DNA of 64,000 nt. Source: Acidimicrobiaceae bacterium (GTDB lineage: Bacteria; Actinomycetota; Acidimicrobiia; Acidimicrobiales; RAAP-2). The notes below the pieces were generated by a model. It saw only the letters and a list, made by a program, of their open reading frames with translations. It was not told where the DNA came from and ran no database searches. The position numbers and the translations under genes were made by a program. Numbering within the stretch: the stretch's first letter is position 1; the number at the start of each line of letters is the position of its first letter. Of the stretch, positions 8,554-16,752 are shown one piece after another. Location: assembly GCA_947456245.1 (NCBI GenBank), contig CANGPS010000002.1, positions 1 through 64,000 of the forward strand. The letters run 5' to 3'.

Positions 8554-9671
8554 GCACGCCGAGGTTGGAGGTTCGCCTCGACCTCATCGAGCACAATGCC
8601 CGGACCGTCGTCGAGCGGCTCCGACCGCTCGGGATCGCTGTGTCCGGCGTCACCAAGGCGTCGCTCGGCGATCCTCTGATCGCGTCGGCCATGCTCGCAG
8701 GAGGGGTGTCGTCCCTCAGCGATTCGCGCATCGAGAACATCGAGCGCCTGCGCGAGGGAGGGATCACCGGCGAGATCATGCTGATCCGCTCGCCCATGCT
8801 CAGCCAGACCGATCGGGTGGTGGACGCCGCCGACGTCTCGATGAACACCGAGATGCGCGTCCTCGAGGGCCTCTCTCGATCGGCCTGGCGACGCGGGAGG
8901 ACCCACGGCGTCATCGTGATGGTGGAGCTCGGCGATCTCCGGGAAGGGGTCATGCCCGACGAGGCCGAGGCGATGATCAGCCGGACGCAGGACCTTCGTT
9001 CCCTCGTCATCCGCGGCATCGGGGCCAACCTGGCGTGCCAGAGCGGTGTCATTCCCGATGCGGCCAACATGACCGTCCTCTCCGACCTCGCATGCTCGAT
9101 CGAACGGTCGCTCGGCCTGCACCTCGACATCGTCTCTGGCGGCAACTCCGCCAACCTCGGGTGGGCCATGGACGGGCGGCGGTTGGTCGGGCGCGTCAAC
9201 CACCTCCGGCTCGGAGAATCGATCCTCCTCGGTCGAGATCCCGTCGACCGGTCACCCATCGCCGGGCTGGATGCTGGGGCCTTCACCGTCGTCGGCGAGG
9301 TGATCGAGGCGAAGGCGAAGCCTCCGTCCCCATGGGGGAGCGTCGGGCAGACAGCCTTCGGCGAGCCCCTCGATCTCCAAGACCGGGCCGAGGGCAGGAG
9401 CCGCATCATCGTCGCACTGGGTCGCCAGGACCTCGACGTCGACGGAATCACGGCTCCTCCACCTCTTGAGGTCCTCGGAGCGAGCAGCGACCACCTGATC
9501 CTCGGCACCACCTTGCGGCCACCGCCCGTCGGCTCGGAGGTCCGAGTCGCCCCGGCCTATGGGACGCTTCTTCGAGCCATGACCTCGCCGTCTGTTTCAG
9601 TCGAGCACCTCGAGGATGCGAGCGGAGCACCCAGCCCCCTGCGACACCGAGTCCACCAGAGCGACTGGTAG
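8550..9671 (+). CDS. Alanine/ornithine racemase-like PLP enzyme
   Basis: 373 residues, fold type III alanine-racemase N-terminal barrel. The PLP lysine is in SGVTKASLG near residue 37; LSDSRIENIERLR matches the ornithine racemase (Orr) stretch GDSRIEN, and SGGNSANLG fits the phosphate-binding loop. The C-terminal 120 residues form the beta part. ATGA overlap with the DUF1611 gene indicates tight co-expression. Family members interconvert L and D forms of alanine, ornithine or related amino acids. The substrate cannot be read from sequence, and a biosynthetic alanine racemase role is less likely because such enzymes usually have a longer typical Alr C-terminus. Confidence 0.85.
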   Translation: MSTPRLEVRLDLIEHNARTVVERLRPLGIAVSGVTKASLGDPLIASAMLAGGVSSLSDSRIENIERLREGGITGEIMLIRSPMLSQTDRVVDAADVSMNTEMRVLEGLSRSAWRRGRTHGVIVMVELGDLREGVMPDEAEAMISRTQDLRSLVIRGIGANLACQSGVIPDAANMTVLSDLACSIERSLGLHLDIVSGGNSANLGWAMDGRRLVGRVNHLRLGESILLGRDPVDRSPIAGLDAGAFTVVGEVIEAKAKPPSPWGSVGQTAFGEPLDLQDRAEGRSRIIVALGRQDLDVDGITAPPPLEVLGASSDHLILGTTLRPPPVGSEVRVAPAYGTLLRAMTSPSVSVEHLEDASGAPSPLRHRVHQSDW

Positions 9672-9763
9672 GTCGGGTCACGGCGAGCGAGGACGACCTC
9701 CGGCGCGTCTCGGGGACAAGCTCGAGGGGCAGGCCATCGCGCTCGCTGTGCCACGCTTGGAGC

Positions 9764-10387
9764 ATGGCGACCCGGGGACGACCACCACTCCTGAGCAACG
9801 AGACCATCCTCGATGCTGCGCTCGCCGCGTTCGCCACCAATGGCTATGCCGCCACCTCGGTGCGAGCCCTCAACGCATCCCTCGGTCTCAGCCACGAGGC
9901 CATCACCCAGCGCTTCGGTGCCAAGCCGGATCTCTTTCGAGCGGCCGTTGCCCACGGTTTCGAGATGTTCATCGTCGAGTTCGATGAGGAGGTCTCGGCG
10001 CCCGATGCGTCCGACGACCTCGGGCAGCTTCGAGCAATCGTTCGGGCGTTCATCATCGCCACCTCCCACCACCCGACCTTGGGCGAGCTGCTCCACCGGG
10101 AGGAGTTCAGCTCAGAGGACCGAGAGGCCCTCGTGACGAGCGTCGGCATGATCGAGCGCATGGCTACCGTGGCTGCCCTGCTCGATCGCCTCCATTCCCA
10201 GGGCCTCATCGAGGAAACCCCGCTGCGCCAGCTGTGGTTCCTGGCGCAGAGTGGGGCCGCGCAACTGCACTTCCCCGGCGTCGCCGGGATGTTCGACCCG
10301 TTCGATGGTCCCGTCGACCGGGACCAGACGATCGAGTCGATGACGGACGCCATCATGCGAAGCATGGGCGTCACCGGTGGGCGCTGA
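9764..10387 (+). CDS. TetR/AcrR family transcriptional regulator
   Basis: 207 residues. Residues 14-60, ETILDAALAAFATNGYAATS to GLSHEAITQRFGAKPDLF, are the TetR DNA-binding domain; the rest is the usual helical ligand-binding domain. Neither a good ribosome site nor a TANNNT hexamer sits before ATG 9764, so the start is only moderately certain. It lies 92 bp after the racemase gene and may regulate it or act elsewhere. Its last 10 bases, including the TGA stop, lie inside the 3' end of the tRNA-Val gene on the other strand. Confidence 0.85.
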   Translation: MATRGRPPLLSNETILDAALAAFATNGYAATSVRALNASLGLSHEAITQRFGAKPDLFRAAVAHGFEMFIVEFDEEVSAPDASDDLGQLRAIVRAFIIATSHHPTLGELLHREEFSSEDREALVTSVGMIERMATVAALLDRLHSQGLIEETPLRQLWFLAQSGAAQLHFPGVAGMFDPFDGPVDRDQTIESMTDAIMRSMGVTGGR

Positions 10388-10451
10388 GGGACTCGAACCC
10401 CCGACCTGCTGAATGTAAGCCAGCTGCTCTAACCAACTGAGCTAAGCGCCC
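10378..10451 (-). tRNA. tRNA-Val (anticodon TAC)
   Basis: On the minus strand the sequence folds as a complete cloverleaf: acceptor GGGCGCT/AGCGCCC, D arm GCTC-AGTTGGTTA-GAGC, anticodon arm GCTGG-CTTACAT-TCAGC giving anticodon TAC (valine, GTA/GTG codons), variable AGGTC, and T arm GGGGG-TTCGAGT-CCCTC. Position 73 is A. The terminal CCA is not encoded (CCG follows). The 3' end overlaps the tail of the TetR gene by 10 nt. Confidence 0.95.
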
Positions 10452-10475
10452 GGAGGGGCCAAGCGTAGATCGGCC

Positions 10476-11219
10476 TCAGATGCGGTGTGAGCGGACCTGA
10501 GCCACCAGCCGGTCAGCGAGGGCTTCGGTCCCGGCCACCAGGGGTCGCCGCGGGACGTCGGCGATCACGGTGAGCTCATCCCCGTCGATCGAGCGCACGT
10601 GTGCGCCCGCCTCCTGCGCGATGTGGAGGCCGGCGAGGTAGTCCCATGGGTGGATGGTGGCGCCTCCTGCTTGGAGGTAGGCGTCGAGGGCCCCCTCGGC
10701 CACCAAGCAAATCTCGAGCGCAGCCGCCCCCATCGTGCGCACCTGGGCCCAACCCTGATGGCCGGGAAGCACGCCGTTGACGCCCACGATGGCGAGCTCG
10801 GCATCCTCGGTCGTCGACGCTGTGATCGGCACTCCATCGCGAGTTGCGCCGCCTCCACGGGTCGCCTCGTAGGCGACCCCAGTGGTCAGGCTCCGGACCA
10901 GCGAGACCAGCGGGCCGTGCTCGTCGAGTGCGCACAGGCTGATGCAGCTGAAGGGGATACCCCGATCGGTGTTCGTCGAGCCGTCGACCGGATCGATCAC
11001 CACGGTGATCGCGCCATCTCCTCGGGCACCCGACTCCTCGGAGAAGACCGAGAGCCCACGGTCGAGCAGCACGCCACAGGCGGCGTCATCAGCGACCAGA
11101 TCGAGCTGATACTGGGTCTTGCGCTGCCCTGACAGACCACTGCCGTCGAAGGTCGACAGGGCTCCGACGACGGCGTCAGCGCTGGCTCGCAGGGCGTCGA
11201 GGATCTCATCCGTGGTCAC
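10476..11219 (-). CDS. Inositol monophosphatase family protein
   Basis: 247 residues. VFSEESG near residue 58, IDPVDGSTNTDRG near 75 and HPWDYLAGLHIAQEAGA near 190 are the metal- and substrate-binding motifs of the IMPase/FBPase/HisN superfamily, with the key Asp and Glu residues present. It probably dephosphorylates a sugar or inositol phosphate, or histidinol phosphate, in the cytoplasm with Mg2+; the exact substrate is open. GTG start at 11219 is set by TAGGTT placed 6 nt upstream, a predicted leaderless promoter. Divergent from the next gene with only 49 bp between them. Confidence 0.9.
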   Translation of the reverse strand: MTTDEILDALRASADAVVGALSTFDGSGLSGQRKTQYQLDLVADDAACGVLLDRGLSVFSEESGARGDGAITVVIDPVDGSTNTDRGIPFSCISLCALDEHGPLVSLVRSLTTGVAYEATRGGGATRDGVPITASTTEDAELAIVGVNGVLPGHQGWAQVRTMGAAALEICLVAEGALDAYLQAGGATIHPWDYLAGLHIAQEAGAHVRSIDGDELTVIADVPRRPLVAGTEALADRLVAQVRSHRI

Positions 11220-11225
11220 CTCGCC

Positions 11226-11231
11226 AACCTA
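11226..11231 (-). promoter_or_regulatory. Predicted leaderless -10 (TAGGTT) for the IMPase gene
   Basis: TANNNT hexamer with 6 nt to the GTG at 11219; no well-placed Shine-Dalgarno between them. Confidence 0.6.
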
Positions 11232-11255
11232 GCGAGCACGACGCGGCTCCCCCGC

Positions 11256-11261
11256 TATCCT
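11256..11261 (+). promoter_or_regulatory. Predicted leaderless -10 (TATCCT) for the unknown gene at 11269
   Basis: TANNNT hexamer with 7 nt to GTG 11269. With the TAGGTT at 11226-11231 it makes a back-to-back promoter pair in 49 bp. Confidence 0.6.
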
Positions 11262-11268
11262 CGACCAC

Positions 11269-11826
11269 GTGGCAGCCATCGACGTCGCCGGGTACGTAGC
11301 CGAGCTCAAGGATCACTCCGTCGACCACGGGTTCCACGTCCACGACGAGCGGCACTTCGTCGAGACCTACTCCCTGCGCCAGGTCTGGGAGGTCGACCTC
11401 CACCCGGAAGAGGGGTGCGGAGGGCCGCTGGACCTGCACCTGGCCCTCGACGTCGACCCCCGAGTGCTGCTGTCCTTCGAGGATGCGGTCATCGGCCTCG
11501 GCGACGAGGAGGACCCTCCCGACGAGTTCCACTTTCCGCTGATGTTCACCTGGGCGCTGCCACCCCTGCCTCACGGCCCGGACCTGCTGCGCCTGGCCAT
11601 CGACCTCGCCGGCATCGGAGGGATCGACCTCCCACTCGAGGTGTCCGCCATCGACTCCTTCGCCTCCGCCACCGACGCCTCAGAGCGTCGTCTCACGATC
11701 GTCGCTCGCCGACCGATCTCCCTCGCCCGGATCCTCAAGGGCGAAGAGCTCCTCTGCGACGTCTTCGACCGGTGCGCCTCCGTCAGCGACTTCCTCCTCG
11801 AGAGCGCCGACGCATGGCTCGGCTGA
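11269..11826 (+). CDS. Conserved-looking protein of unknown function
   Basis: 185 residues, acidic (many Asp and Glu, few Lys), no membrane span. Start GTG 11269 is fixed by a TATCCT hexamer 7 nt upstream. The sequence opens with VAAIDVAGYVAELKDHSVDH and contains HVHDERHFVETYSLRQVWEV, which suggests a mixed alpha/beta cytoplasmic domain. I do not recognise a family. Its end overlaps the start of the lipoprotein gene by 13 nt, so the two are probably translated from one message. Confidence 0.7.
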   Translation: MAAIDVAGYVAELKDHSVDHGFHVHDERHFVETYSLRQVWEVDLHPEEGCGGPLDLHLALDVDPRVLLSFEDAVIGLGDEEDPPDEFHFPLMFTWALPPLPHGPDLLRLAIDLAGIGGIDLPLEVSAIDSFASATDASERRLTIVARRPISLARILKGEELLCDVFDRCASVSDFLLESADAWLG

Positions 11827-12200
11827 CGACCCGGCGCTCCCGGCTCGCCATCCCGGCCGCACTCGTCGCGGCAGGCCTGGCACTCAGCGCCTGCGGGAGT
11901 GGTGGGGCGACCGCCAACGCGCGCACCGCGTGCAAGAAGGTCGATCGCTCCCTGGCCATCTACAAGCAGGCCACGACCGACCCTGTCCCGAGCAACAGCG
12001 ACGAGCTCCAGAACAAGTCACAGGCGCTCCTGCTCTCGGCGCTCGGGGACGCCGCTCGTGCCACGTCCGCCGACGGGAGCTTCAACGCACTGATGACGAC
12101 CTTGTCCGAGGCAACTCGGGTCCCCGAGGGGCTTCTGGTCGCGTCGCTCAGCCGTCAGTGCAAGGTCGTGCTCTCCGACACGCCCTACCTGGCCCAGTAG
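11814..12200 (+). CDS. Small putative lipoprotein
   Basis: 128 residues. After TTRRSRLAIP comes a hydrophobic stretch ending in the lipobox LSAC (ALVAAGLALSAC), so the mature protein is probably lipid-anchored at Cys 27 or so on the outer face of the membrane. The mature part is about 100 residues, helical, with a conserved-looking Cys pair (TACKKVD and RQCKVV). No family recognised. ATG 11814 lies inside the previous gene; the track ORF starting at 11415 is a frame extension. It ends 9 nt from the convergent aldehyde dehydrogenase gene. Confidence 0.72.
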   Translation: MARLTTRRSRLAIPAALVAAGLALSACGSGGATANARTACKKVDRSLAIYKQATTDPVPSNSDELQNKSQALLLSALGDAARATSADGSFNALMTTLSEATRVPEGLLVASLSRQCKVVLSDTPYLAQ

Positions 12201-12209
12201 GGCCGGCGA

Positions 12210-13679
12210 TCACACCGTCGGGGTGTAACCAGCCGGAAGGTTGATCGACTTGGTCTCGAGGAAGCTGTCGAGGCCCTCAGGCCCGAACTCCCGGCCGATG
12301 CCCGACTGCTTGAAGCCGCCGAAGGGGCTGGCGAAGTCGATCGGGGTGTTGGAGTTGAGCATGTAGGTGCCAGTGCGGACCTGTCGCGCCACGCTGAGCC
12401 CGCGGTCGTTGTCGGCGGTGAACACCGAGCCGCACAGGCCGTAGTCGGAGTCGTTGGCGATCGCCACGGCATCGTCATCGCCGTCGTGCGGGATCACCAC
12501 GAGGACCGGTCCGAAGATCTCCTCCTGGGCGATGGTCATCTTGTTGTCGACGCCGGCGAAGATCGTCGGCTCGACGAACCAACCATGGGACTCACCAGAC
12601 GGGCGGCCGCCGCCGATGGCGACGCGCGCTCCCTCCTCGATCCCCTTGGCGATGTAGCCCTCGACGCGATCGCGCTGACGGGAGGCCACGAGCGGACCGA
12701 CCGCCGTGCCCATGTCCATGGGGTCGCCGGTCGGCCACGCCTCGGAGATCTGCTGGCAGATGGCATCGACGACCTCGTCGTAGCGGCCACGGGGGGCCAC
12801 GATGCGGGTCTGGGCGATGCAGGCCTGGCCGTTGTTCATCAGCGCGTTGGGCAGCAGCATCGGGAGGGTCGCGTCGAGGTCGACGTCGTCGAGCAGGATG
12901 GCGGCGGACTTGCCCCCGAGCTCGAGCGTGCAGCGCTTGAGCTGCTCGCCGCAGAGCGAGGCGATCTTCTTGCCGGCCACGGTCGAGCCGGTGAAGGAGA
13001 TCTTGTCCACGTCCGGGTGCGTCACCAGCGCCTCGGAGACCTCACGGCCGGCCGGGACGATCGAGAGCACGCCGTCAGGAAGGCCGCACTCGGCGAGGAT
13101 CTCAGCGAGCCGGAAGGCGTCGAGCGGGGTCTCCGGGGCGGGCTTGAACACGACCGTGCAGCCAGCGAGCAGGGCCGGGGCCAGCTTGGCGGCGGCCAGG
13201 AACAGCGGCACGTTCCACGGGGCGATGGCGCCCACGACGCCGACCGGCTCACGGGTGACGAGCACCTCCGGGCTGAGCACGCCGGAGCGGACCGAGTCGA
13301 GCGAGTAGGTCTTCGACAGCTCGGCGAAGTAGTTGAAGATCATCAGCGGGGCACCCACCTGGGCGAGCTGGCTGAACAGGATGGGCGTGCCCATCTCCGC
13401 CGTGATGAGCTCGGCGATCGAGGGAAGCTCCTCCCCGAGCCGAGCCGCCACCTTGGCGAGCACCTCGCCCCGCTCGGCGAGCGTCATGCGTGGCCAGGGA
13501 CCCCGGTCGAATGCCTCGCGGGCGGCAGCCACGGCTCGGTTGATGTCGGCGACGGTGCCGTCGGGGACGGTGGCGATCACCTGCTCGGTGAAGGGCGAAA
13601 TGACCTCGATCGTCCCTGTTCCCTCCGGGGCCACCCACTGGCCACCGATGTAGAGCTTGTCGTAGCTGGTCACCGACAT
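12210..13679 (-). CDS. NAD(P)-dependent aldehyde dehydrogenase
   Basis: 489 residues, the standard ALDH length. Catalytic Cys in NNGQACIAQTR, general-base Glu in LELGGKSAAIL, the cofactor loop FTGSTVAGKKI and IAPWNVPLFLAAAKLAPAL are all present. ATG 13679 has GGAGGG 7 nt upstream; the earlier ATG codons in the track ORF do not. Oxidises a cytoplasmic aldehyde to its acid; the substrate is not determinable. Divergent from an APH-type kinase gene, an arrangement seen around acyl-CoA dehydrogenase and ALDH catabolic loci, though no dehydrogenase is adjacent here. Confidence 0.92.
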   Translation of the reverse strand: MSVTSYDKLYIGGQWVAPEGTGTIEVISPFTEQVIATVPDGTVADINRAVAAAREAFDRGPWPRMTLAERGEVLAKVAARLGEELPSIAELITAEMGTPILFSQLAQVGAPLMIFNYFAELSKTYSLDSVRSGVLSPEVLVTREPVGVVGAIAPWNVPLFLAAAKLAPALLAGCTVVFKPAPETPLDAFRLAEILAECGLPDGVLSIVPAGREVSEALVTHPDVDKISFTGSTVAGKKIASLCGEQLKRCTLELGGKSAAILLDDVDLDATLPMLLPNALMNNGQACIAQTRIVAPRGRYDEVVDAICQQISEAWPTGDPMDMGTAVGPLVASRQRDRVEGYIAKGIEEGARVAIGGGRPSGESHGWFVEPTIFAGVDNKMTIAQEEIFGPVLVVIPHDGDDDAVAIANDSDYGLCGSVFTADNDRGLSVARQVRTGTYMLNSNTPIDFASPFGGFKQSGIGREFGPEGLDSFLETKSINLPAGYTPTV

Positions 13680-13791
13680 GTCATTCCCTCCCATGTGACG
13701 GGATCCCCGTCCTTGATCGAGATGGTAGCCACTCCGCCGCACACCGGTCGCCTCGGTCCCGGGGTCCCGAGCACGATGCTGCGACGGTGCG

Positions 13792-13797
13792 TAGTCT
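13792..13797 (+). promoter_or_regulatory. Predicted leaderless -10 (TAGTCT) for the APH-type kinase gene
   Basis: TANNNT hexamer with 7 nt to ATG 13805 and no Shine-Dalgarno. Confidence 0.55.
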
Positions 13798-13804
13798 CTG
13801 GCCC

Positions 13805-14899
13805 ATGCCTGAGCTCACCGAGCGCGATCCTGCGCACCTCTCCGCCGTCTTCTCCTCCTGGCTCGCCACCCAGCTCGGCGAGGAGGCCGACCCGTCGATC
13901 GTCGAGGTCCACGCCCCGGGGGCTAACGGCTTCTCCAACGAGACCATCCTCATGACCGCGAGATGGACTGAGGACGGCGAGACGGCAGACCACCGACTCG
14001 TGGTGCGGGTCCACCCCACCAAGCACACCCTGTTCCTCGATGCGGACTTCTCGCTCCAGTACGAGGTCCTCAAGAACCTCCAGGGCCAGCCCACCGTGCC
14101 GGTGCCCGACCTGCGCTGGTACGAGGAGGACCCGTCGGTGCTCGGCGTGCCCTTCTTCGTGATGGACCACGTCGAGGGCCGCATCCCAGCGGACAACCTG
14201 CCGTACACGATGGAGGGCTGGCTCCTCGAGTCGACGCCCGAGGAGCAGGAGACCCTGTGGTGGTCGGGCATCGAGGCGCTGGCCGCCATCCACACCCTCG
14301 ACTGGCGAGCCCTCGGGTTCGAGTTCCTGGCTGACGCGACGCACGGCGAGCCCGGGCTCGACCGGAACATGGCCTACTACCGCCGCTTCCTCGACTGGGC
14401 GGCCGGCGACCGGCCCCAGCCCACCGCCGAGGCGGTGTGGGAGTGGCTGGTGGCCAACAAGCCCGAGGAGCACGGACCGGTGGTGCTCTCCTGGGGTGAC
14501 AGCCGCATCGGGAACATCATCTGGGACGACGACTACAAGGCCGCAGCGGTGATCGACTGGGAGATGGCCGCCCTCGGGCAGCCGGAGCTCGATCTCGGAT
14601 GGTGGCTGTACTTCGACCGCCAGTTCTCCGAGGGCCTCGGCGTCCCCCGTCCGATCGGGTTCCCCTCGCACGAGGAGACCATCGCTCGCTATGAGCAGCT
14701 GATCGGGCGCAAGGTGGGGGACCTGTTCTGGTACCAGATCTTCGCCGGATGGCGCTTCGCCGTCATCATGTGCCGCCTCAGCGACCTGCTGATGGGATCC
14801 GACCTCTTGCCGGCCGACTCCGACATGGGGACCAACAACCTCGCCACGCAGTTCATGGCGCAGCTGCTCGAGCTCCCGTCGCCAGCCGACGCCGGCTGA
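13805..14899 (+). CDS. Phosphotransferase family protein (APH/ACAD10-like kinase fold)
   Basis: 364 residues from ATG 13805, chosen over GTG 13787 because a TAGTCT hexamer sits 7 nt upstream. Kinase-like motifs: LSWGDSRIGNIIWDDD is the Brenner-type catalytic loop (HGD/D-x-R-x-x-N form, here WGDSRIGN) and AVIDWEMAALGQPELDLG the metal-binding DFG-equivalent. This actinobacterial subgroup commonly lies near acyl-CoA dehydrogenases and is related to the kinase part of ACAD10, which phosphorylates hydroxyacyl-CoA. True aminoglycoside resistance is unlikely. The substrate here is inferred only to be small and hydroxylated. Confidence 0.83.
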   Translation: MPELTERDPAHLSAVFSSWLATQLGEEADPSIVEVHAPGANGFSNETILMTARWTEDGETADHRLVVRVHPTKHTLFLDADFSLQYEVLKNLQGQPTVPVPDLRWYEEDPSVLGVPFFVMDHVEGRIPADNLPYTMEGWLLESTPEEQETLWWSGIEALAAIHTLDWRALGFEFLADATHGEPGLDRNMAYYRRFLDWAAGDRPQPTAEAVWEWLVANKPEEHGPVVLSWGDSRIGNIIWDDDYKAAAVIDWEMAALGQPELDLGWWLYFDRQFSEGLGVPRPIGFPSHEETIARYEQLIGRKVGDLFWYQIFAGWRFAVIMCRLSDLLMGSDLLPADSDMGTNNLATQFMAQLLELPSPADAG

Positions 14900-14911
14900 C
14901 CGCCCGGCGGT

Positions 14912-15268
14912 TCAGCCGTCGAGCACGCCGGCGCCACGCAGGCGCCCGATGATCCACTCGACGCCGTCTGGGTCGACCATCGCCTCGGGCCAACCCACCA
15001 GGATCTCCTCCACGCGCTCGTGCGACGTCACGATGCCGAGCTTGCGCACGACGAGACCGTCGAGGTCCTCCGCATCGACGTAGATGTCACCGAAGGGGTC
15101 CTCGTAGGCCCCGGGGACGGGCTCACGCATGGTGTAGAGCTCTCCAGTGTCCTGCACCCAGCTCAGCTCGTAGCGGACGCCCTTGGCGTCGCGCCAGTCC
15201 CGTCCGAGCTCGATCTCCACCGAGGCACGACGGCGCTCGTCTTCCGCATAGAACTCTTCGATGTTCAC
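14912..15268 (-). CDS. Small conserved-looking protein of unknown function
   Basis: 118 residues from GTG 15268, with TACGCT 6 nt upstream; the track start at 15715 is an artefact of an open antisense frame. It is strongly acidic and begins VNIEEFYAEDERRRASVEIE, then has YELSWVQDTGELYTMREPVP and WPEAMVDPDGVEWIIGRLR. The pattern suggests a compact alpha/beta domain; no membrane span or signal. No family recognised. It is convergent with the kinase gene (12 nt apart) and divergent from the sigma-like gene. Confidence 0.68.
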   Translation of the reverse strand: MNIEEFYAEDERRRASVEIELGRDWRDAKGVRYELSWVQDTGELYTMREPVPGAYEDPFGDIYVDAEDLDGLVVRKLGIVTSHERVEEILVGWPEAMVDPDGVEWIIGRLRGAGVLDG

Positions 15269-15274
15269 TCCCTG

Positions 15275-15280
15275 AGCGTA
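15275..15280 (-). promoter_or_regulatory. Predicted leaderless -10 (TACGCT) for the 118-aa unknown
   Basis: TANNNT hexamer with exactly 6 nt to GTG 15268. The AGGGA between them abuts the GTG and is too close to act as a Shine-Dalgarno. Confidence 0.58.
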
Positions 15281-15356
15281 CCGCGATCGCTCCCACCCCA
15301 AGGGCCGTCCACCGGTGGGAGCGATGGGGGGAGCGGGCCTCGTCACCCTGCGGGGC

Positions 15357-16082
15357 ATGACACCACCACAGAACCAGCAGCTCGACCACCTCCGCTCAGA
15401 ATGGGCCGGGATCTCGCGAACCCGAGCCTCCAGGACGGCCACCGCACTGCTTGCCGCGGCCCACCCCTCCATCATGCGGCTCTCCCCGAGAGACCTCGGG
15501 GAGGTCGTCACCCTGCTCGAGCCAGGCAGTCGCCTCAGCCAGGTCGAGCGGGCACACCTCGCCGCCTGCCTGCTCGTCTCCGCGCCGGAGCACCCGCTCG
15601 TCGCCCGAGCGCTGCTCCAGACCCTGCTCCCGGGACTGGTCGGCGTGGCCAGGCGGCTGCGCTGGGGAGCTGGGACCGGCGACGATCCGTCGACGTTCCT
15701 CGCCGACCTGATCACCGTGCTGTACGAGGTGATCGTGGAGTGGGGTGGCCAGGATCGTCCCTACGCCGCCCCCGACCTGCTCAATGCCGCTCGATGCCGG
15801 ATGCGGCGTCGGATGGAGGCGATCGACGACCGGACGGTGGTTGGGCTCTCTCGGCCTGACGGGAGCGAGATCGAGCCGACGCCGAGCTTCGATGGTGATC
15901 CGACCGAGGATCTCGAGGCTCAGATCGCCGTGCTGTGCGAGGGAGATCCCATCGCTGCCGCCGGGCTCCTCGGGCGAGCCGTGCTCGGCTTCTCCTACAA
16001 GGAGATCTCCGAGATCACCGGCCACTCCCCCCGACTCCTCGCCGAGCGCAGCAGGGCGGCGGCGCGACGGATTTCCCGGTGA
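15357..16082 (+). CDS. Sigma-factor-like protein
   Basis: 241 residues from ATG 15357. The C-terminal 45 residues, GRAVLGFSYKEISEITGHSP followed by RLLAERSRAAARRI, read like sigma-70 region 4: helix-turn-helix with the YKEIAEITG pattern. The middle (DLITVLYEVIVEW, APDLLNAARCRMRRRME) resembles region 2 only loosely, so this may be a degenerate sigma factor or a DNA-binding protein built from sigma parts. It is 19 nt before a membrane-anchored protein and then the LysM-BTAD protein, so the three probably form one functional unit. Target promoters are unknown. Confidence 0.65.
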   Translation: MTPPQNQQLDHLRSEWAGISRTRASRTATALLAAAHPSIMRLSPRDLGEVVTLLEPGSRLSQVERAHLAACLLVSAPEHPLVARALLQTLLPGLVGVARRLRWGAGTGDDPSTFLADLITVLYEVIVEWGGQDRPYAAPDLLNAARCRMRRRMEAIDDRTVVGLSRPDGSEIEPTPSFDGDPTEDLEAQIAVLCEGDPIAAAGLLGRAVLGFSYKEISEITGHSPRLLAERSRAAARRISR

Positions 16083-16089
16083 GCAGATC

Positions 16090-16095
16090 TATGGT
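16090..16095 (+). promoter_or_regulatory. Predicted leaderless -10 (TATGGT) for the membrane-anchored protein gene
   Basis: TANNNT hexamer with 6 nt to ATG 16102, just after the sigma-like gene stop. Confidence 0.5.
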
Positions 16096-16101
16096 GCGCC
16101 G

Positions 16102-16752
16102 ATGCGCGACGCTGCATCGACCTCCCGCCCGGTGCGTCAGGGGCGCTGGATCCTGATGGCGTGCACGCTCGGGCTCGTGGCGATCACGATCGCAGCCCAT
16201 CGCGCCGCGCCACCGGGGAGGGCGTCCGTCGGGCCGACCGGCCCGTCGACCACCGTCGCCCACCACTCGATCCCGGCACCACGAGACACCGTCCCCACCC
16301 CGGCGACGACCACCCCCGGCCGGACCGCAGGCGCAGCACGGCCCACCGCGGCGAGGCCGGGCTCTCCGCCGGCGACCTCGGCGATCGTCGCCACGGCGAC
16401 GAGCCCGACCACCATGCCCGTCGGCGACAGCGGGAACCAAGGGTTCGGGCCCGCTGCCGTCACCCCGGTGACCGCCGCCCCCGTGGCGCCCGTCGTCTTC
16501 CGCGGGTGGCTGTCCGGCCCCGACTCCGTCTCCGCCACCTATGCCTTCGACGCTGCCGCCGGACGTGACGTGGTGGCCACCTGGTCGGGCGCCCAGCGGC
16601 TCGATCTCGCCGTCACCTGCCAGGGCTCCCCCGCCACCGCCAGCGGGGGGAGTGGCCTCGTGCTTCGGGCGGTCGGCGGGAGCTGCACGGTGACGCTCAG
16701 CGGACCCGATGATGTCTCCACCAGCACCTTCGAGATCGCGGTGCGACCATGA
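16102..16752 (+). CDS. Membrane-anchored secreted protein with a Pro/Thr/Ala-rich stalk
   Basis: 216 residues. One transmembrane segment at about 18-33 (ILMACTLGLVAITIAA), then a 110-residue low-complexity stalk rich in Pro, Thr and Ala, and a C-terminal domain of about 90 residues (VFRGWLSGPDSVSATYAFDA, then VTCQGSPATASG and GSCTVTLSGP) with two Cys that could form a disulphide; this looks like a small extracytoplasmic beta domain. The ATG is set by TATGGT 6 nt upstream. The stop overlaps the LysM-BTAD gene start by 4 nt. Function unknown; it may be an extracellular partner or anti-sigma-like partner of its neighbours. Confidence 0.72.
   Translation: MRDAASTSRPVRQGRWILMACTLGLVAITIAAHRAAPPGRASVGPTGPSTTVAHHSIPAPRDTVPTPATTTPGRTAGAARPTAARPGSPPATSAIVATATSPTTMPVGDSGNQGFGPAAVTPVTAAPVAPVVFRGWLSGPDSVSATYAFDAAAGRDVVATWSGAQRLDLAVTCQGSPATASGGSGLVLRAVGGSCTVTLSGPDDVSTSTFEIAVRP

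Noticed and set aside
10378-10451. tRNA-Val as an occupied integration site
   Set aside because: No repeated tRNA 3' end and no integrase are visible in the window, so there is no positive evidence.
13805-14899. Aminoglycoside resistance kinase
   Set aside because: The APH fold is present, but the motif forms and the ALDH neighbour match the chromosomal ACAD10-like subgroup.
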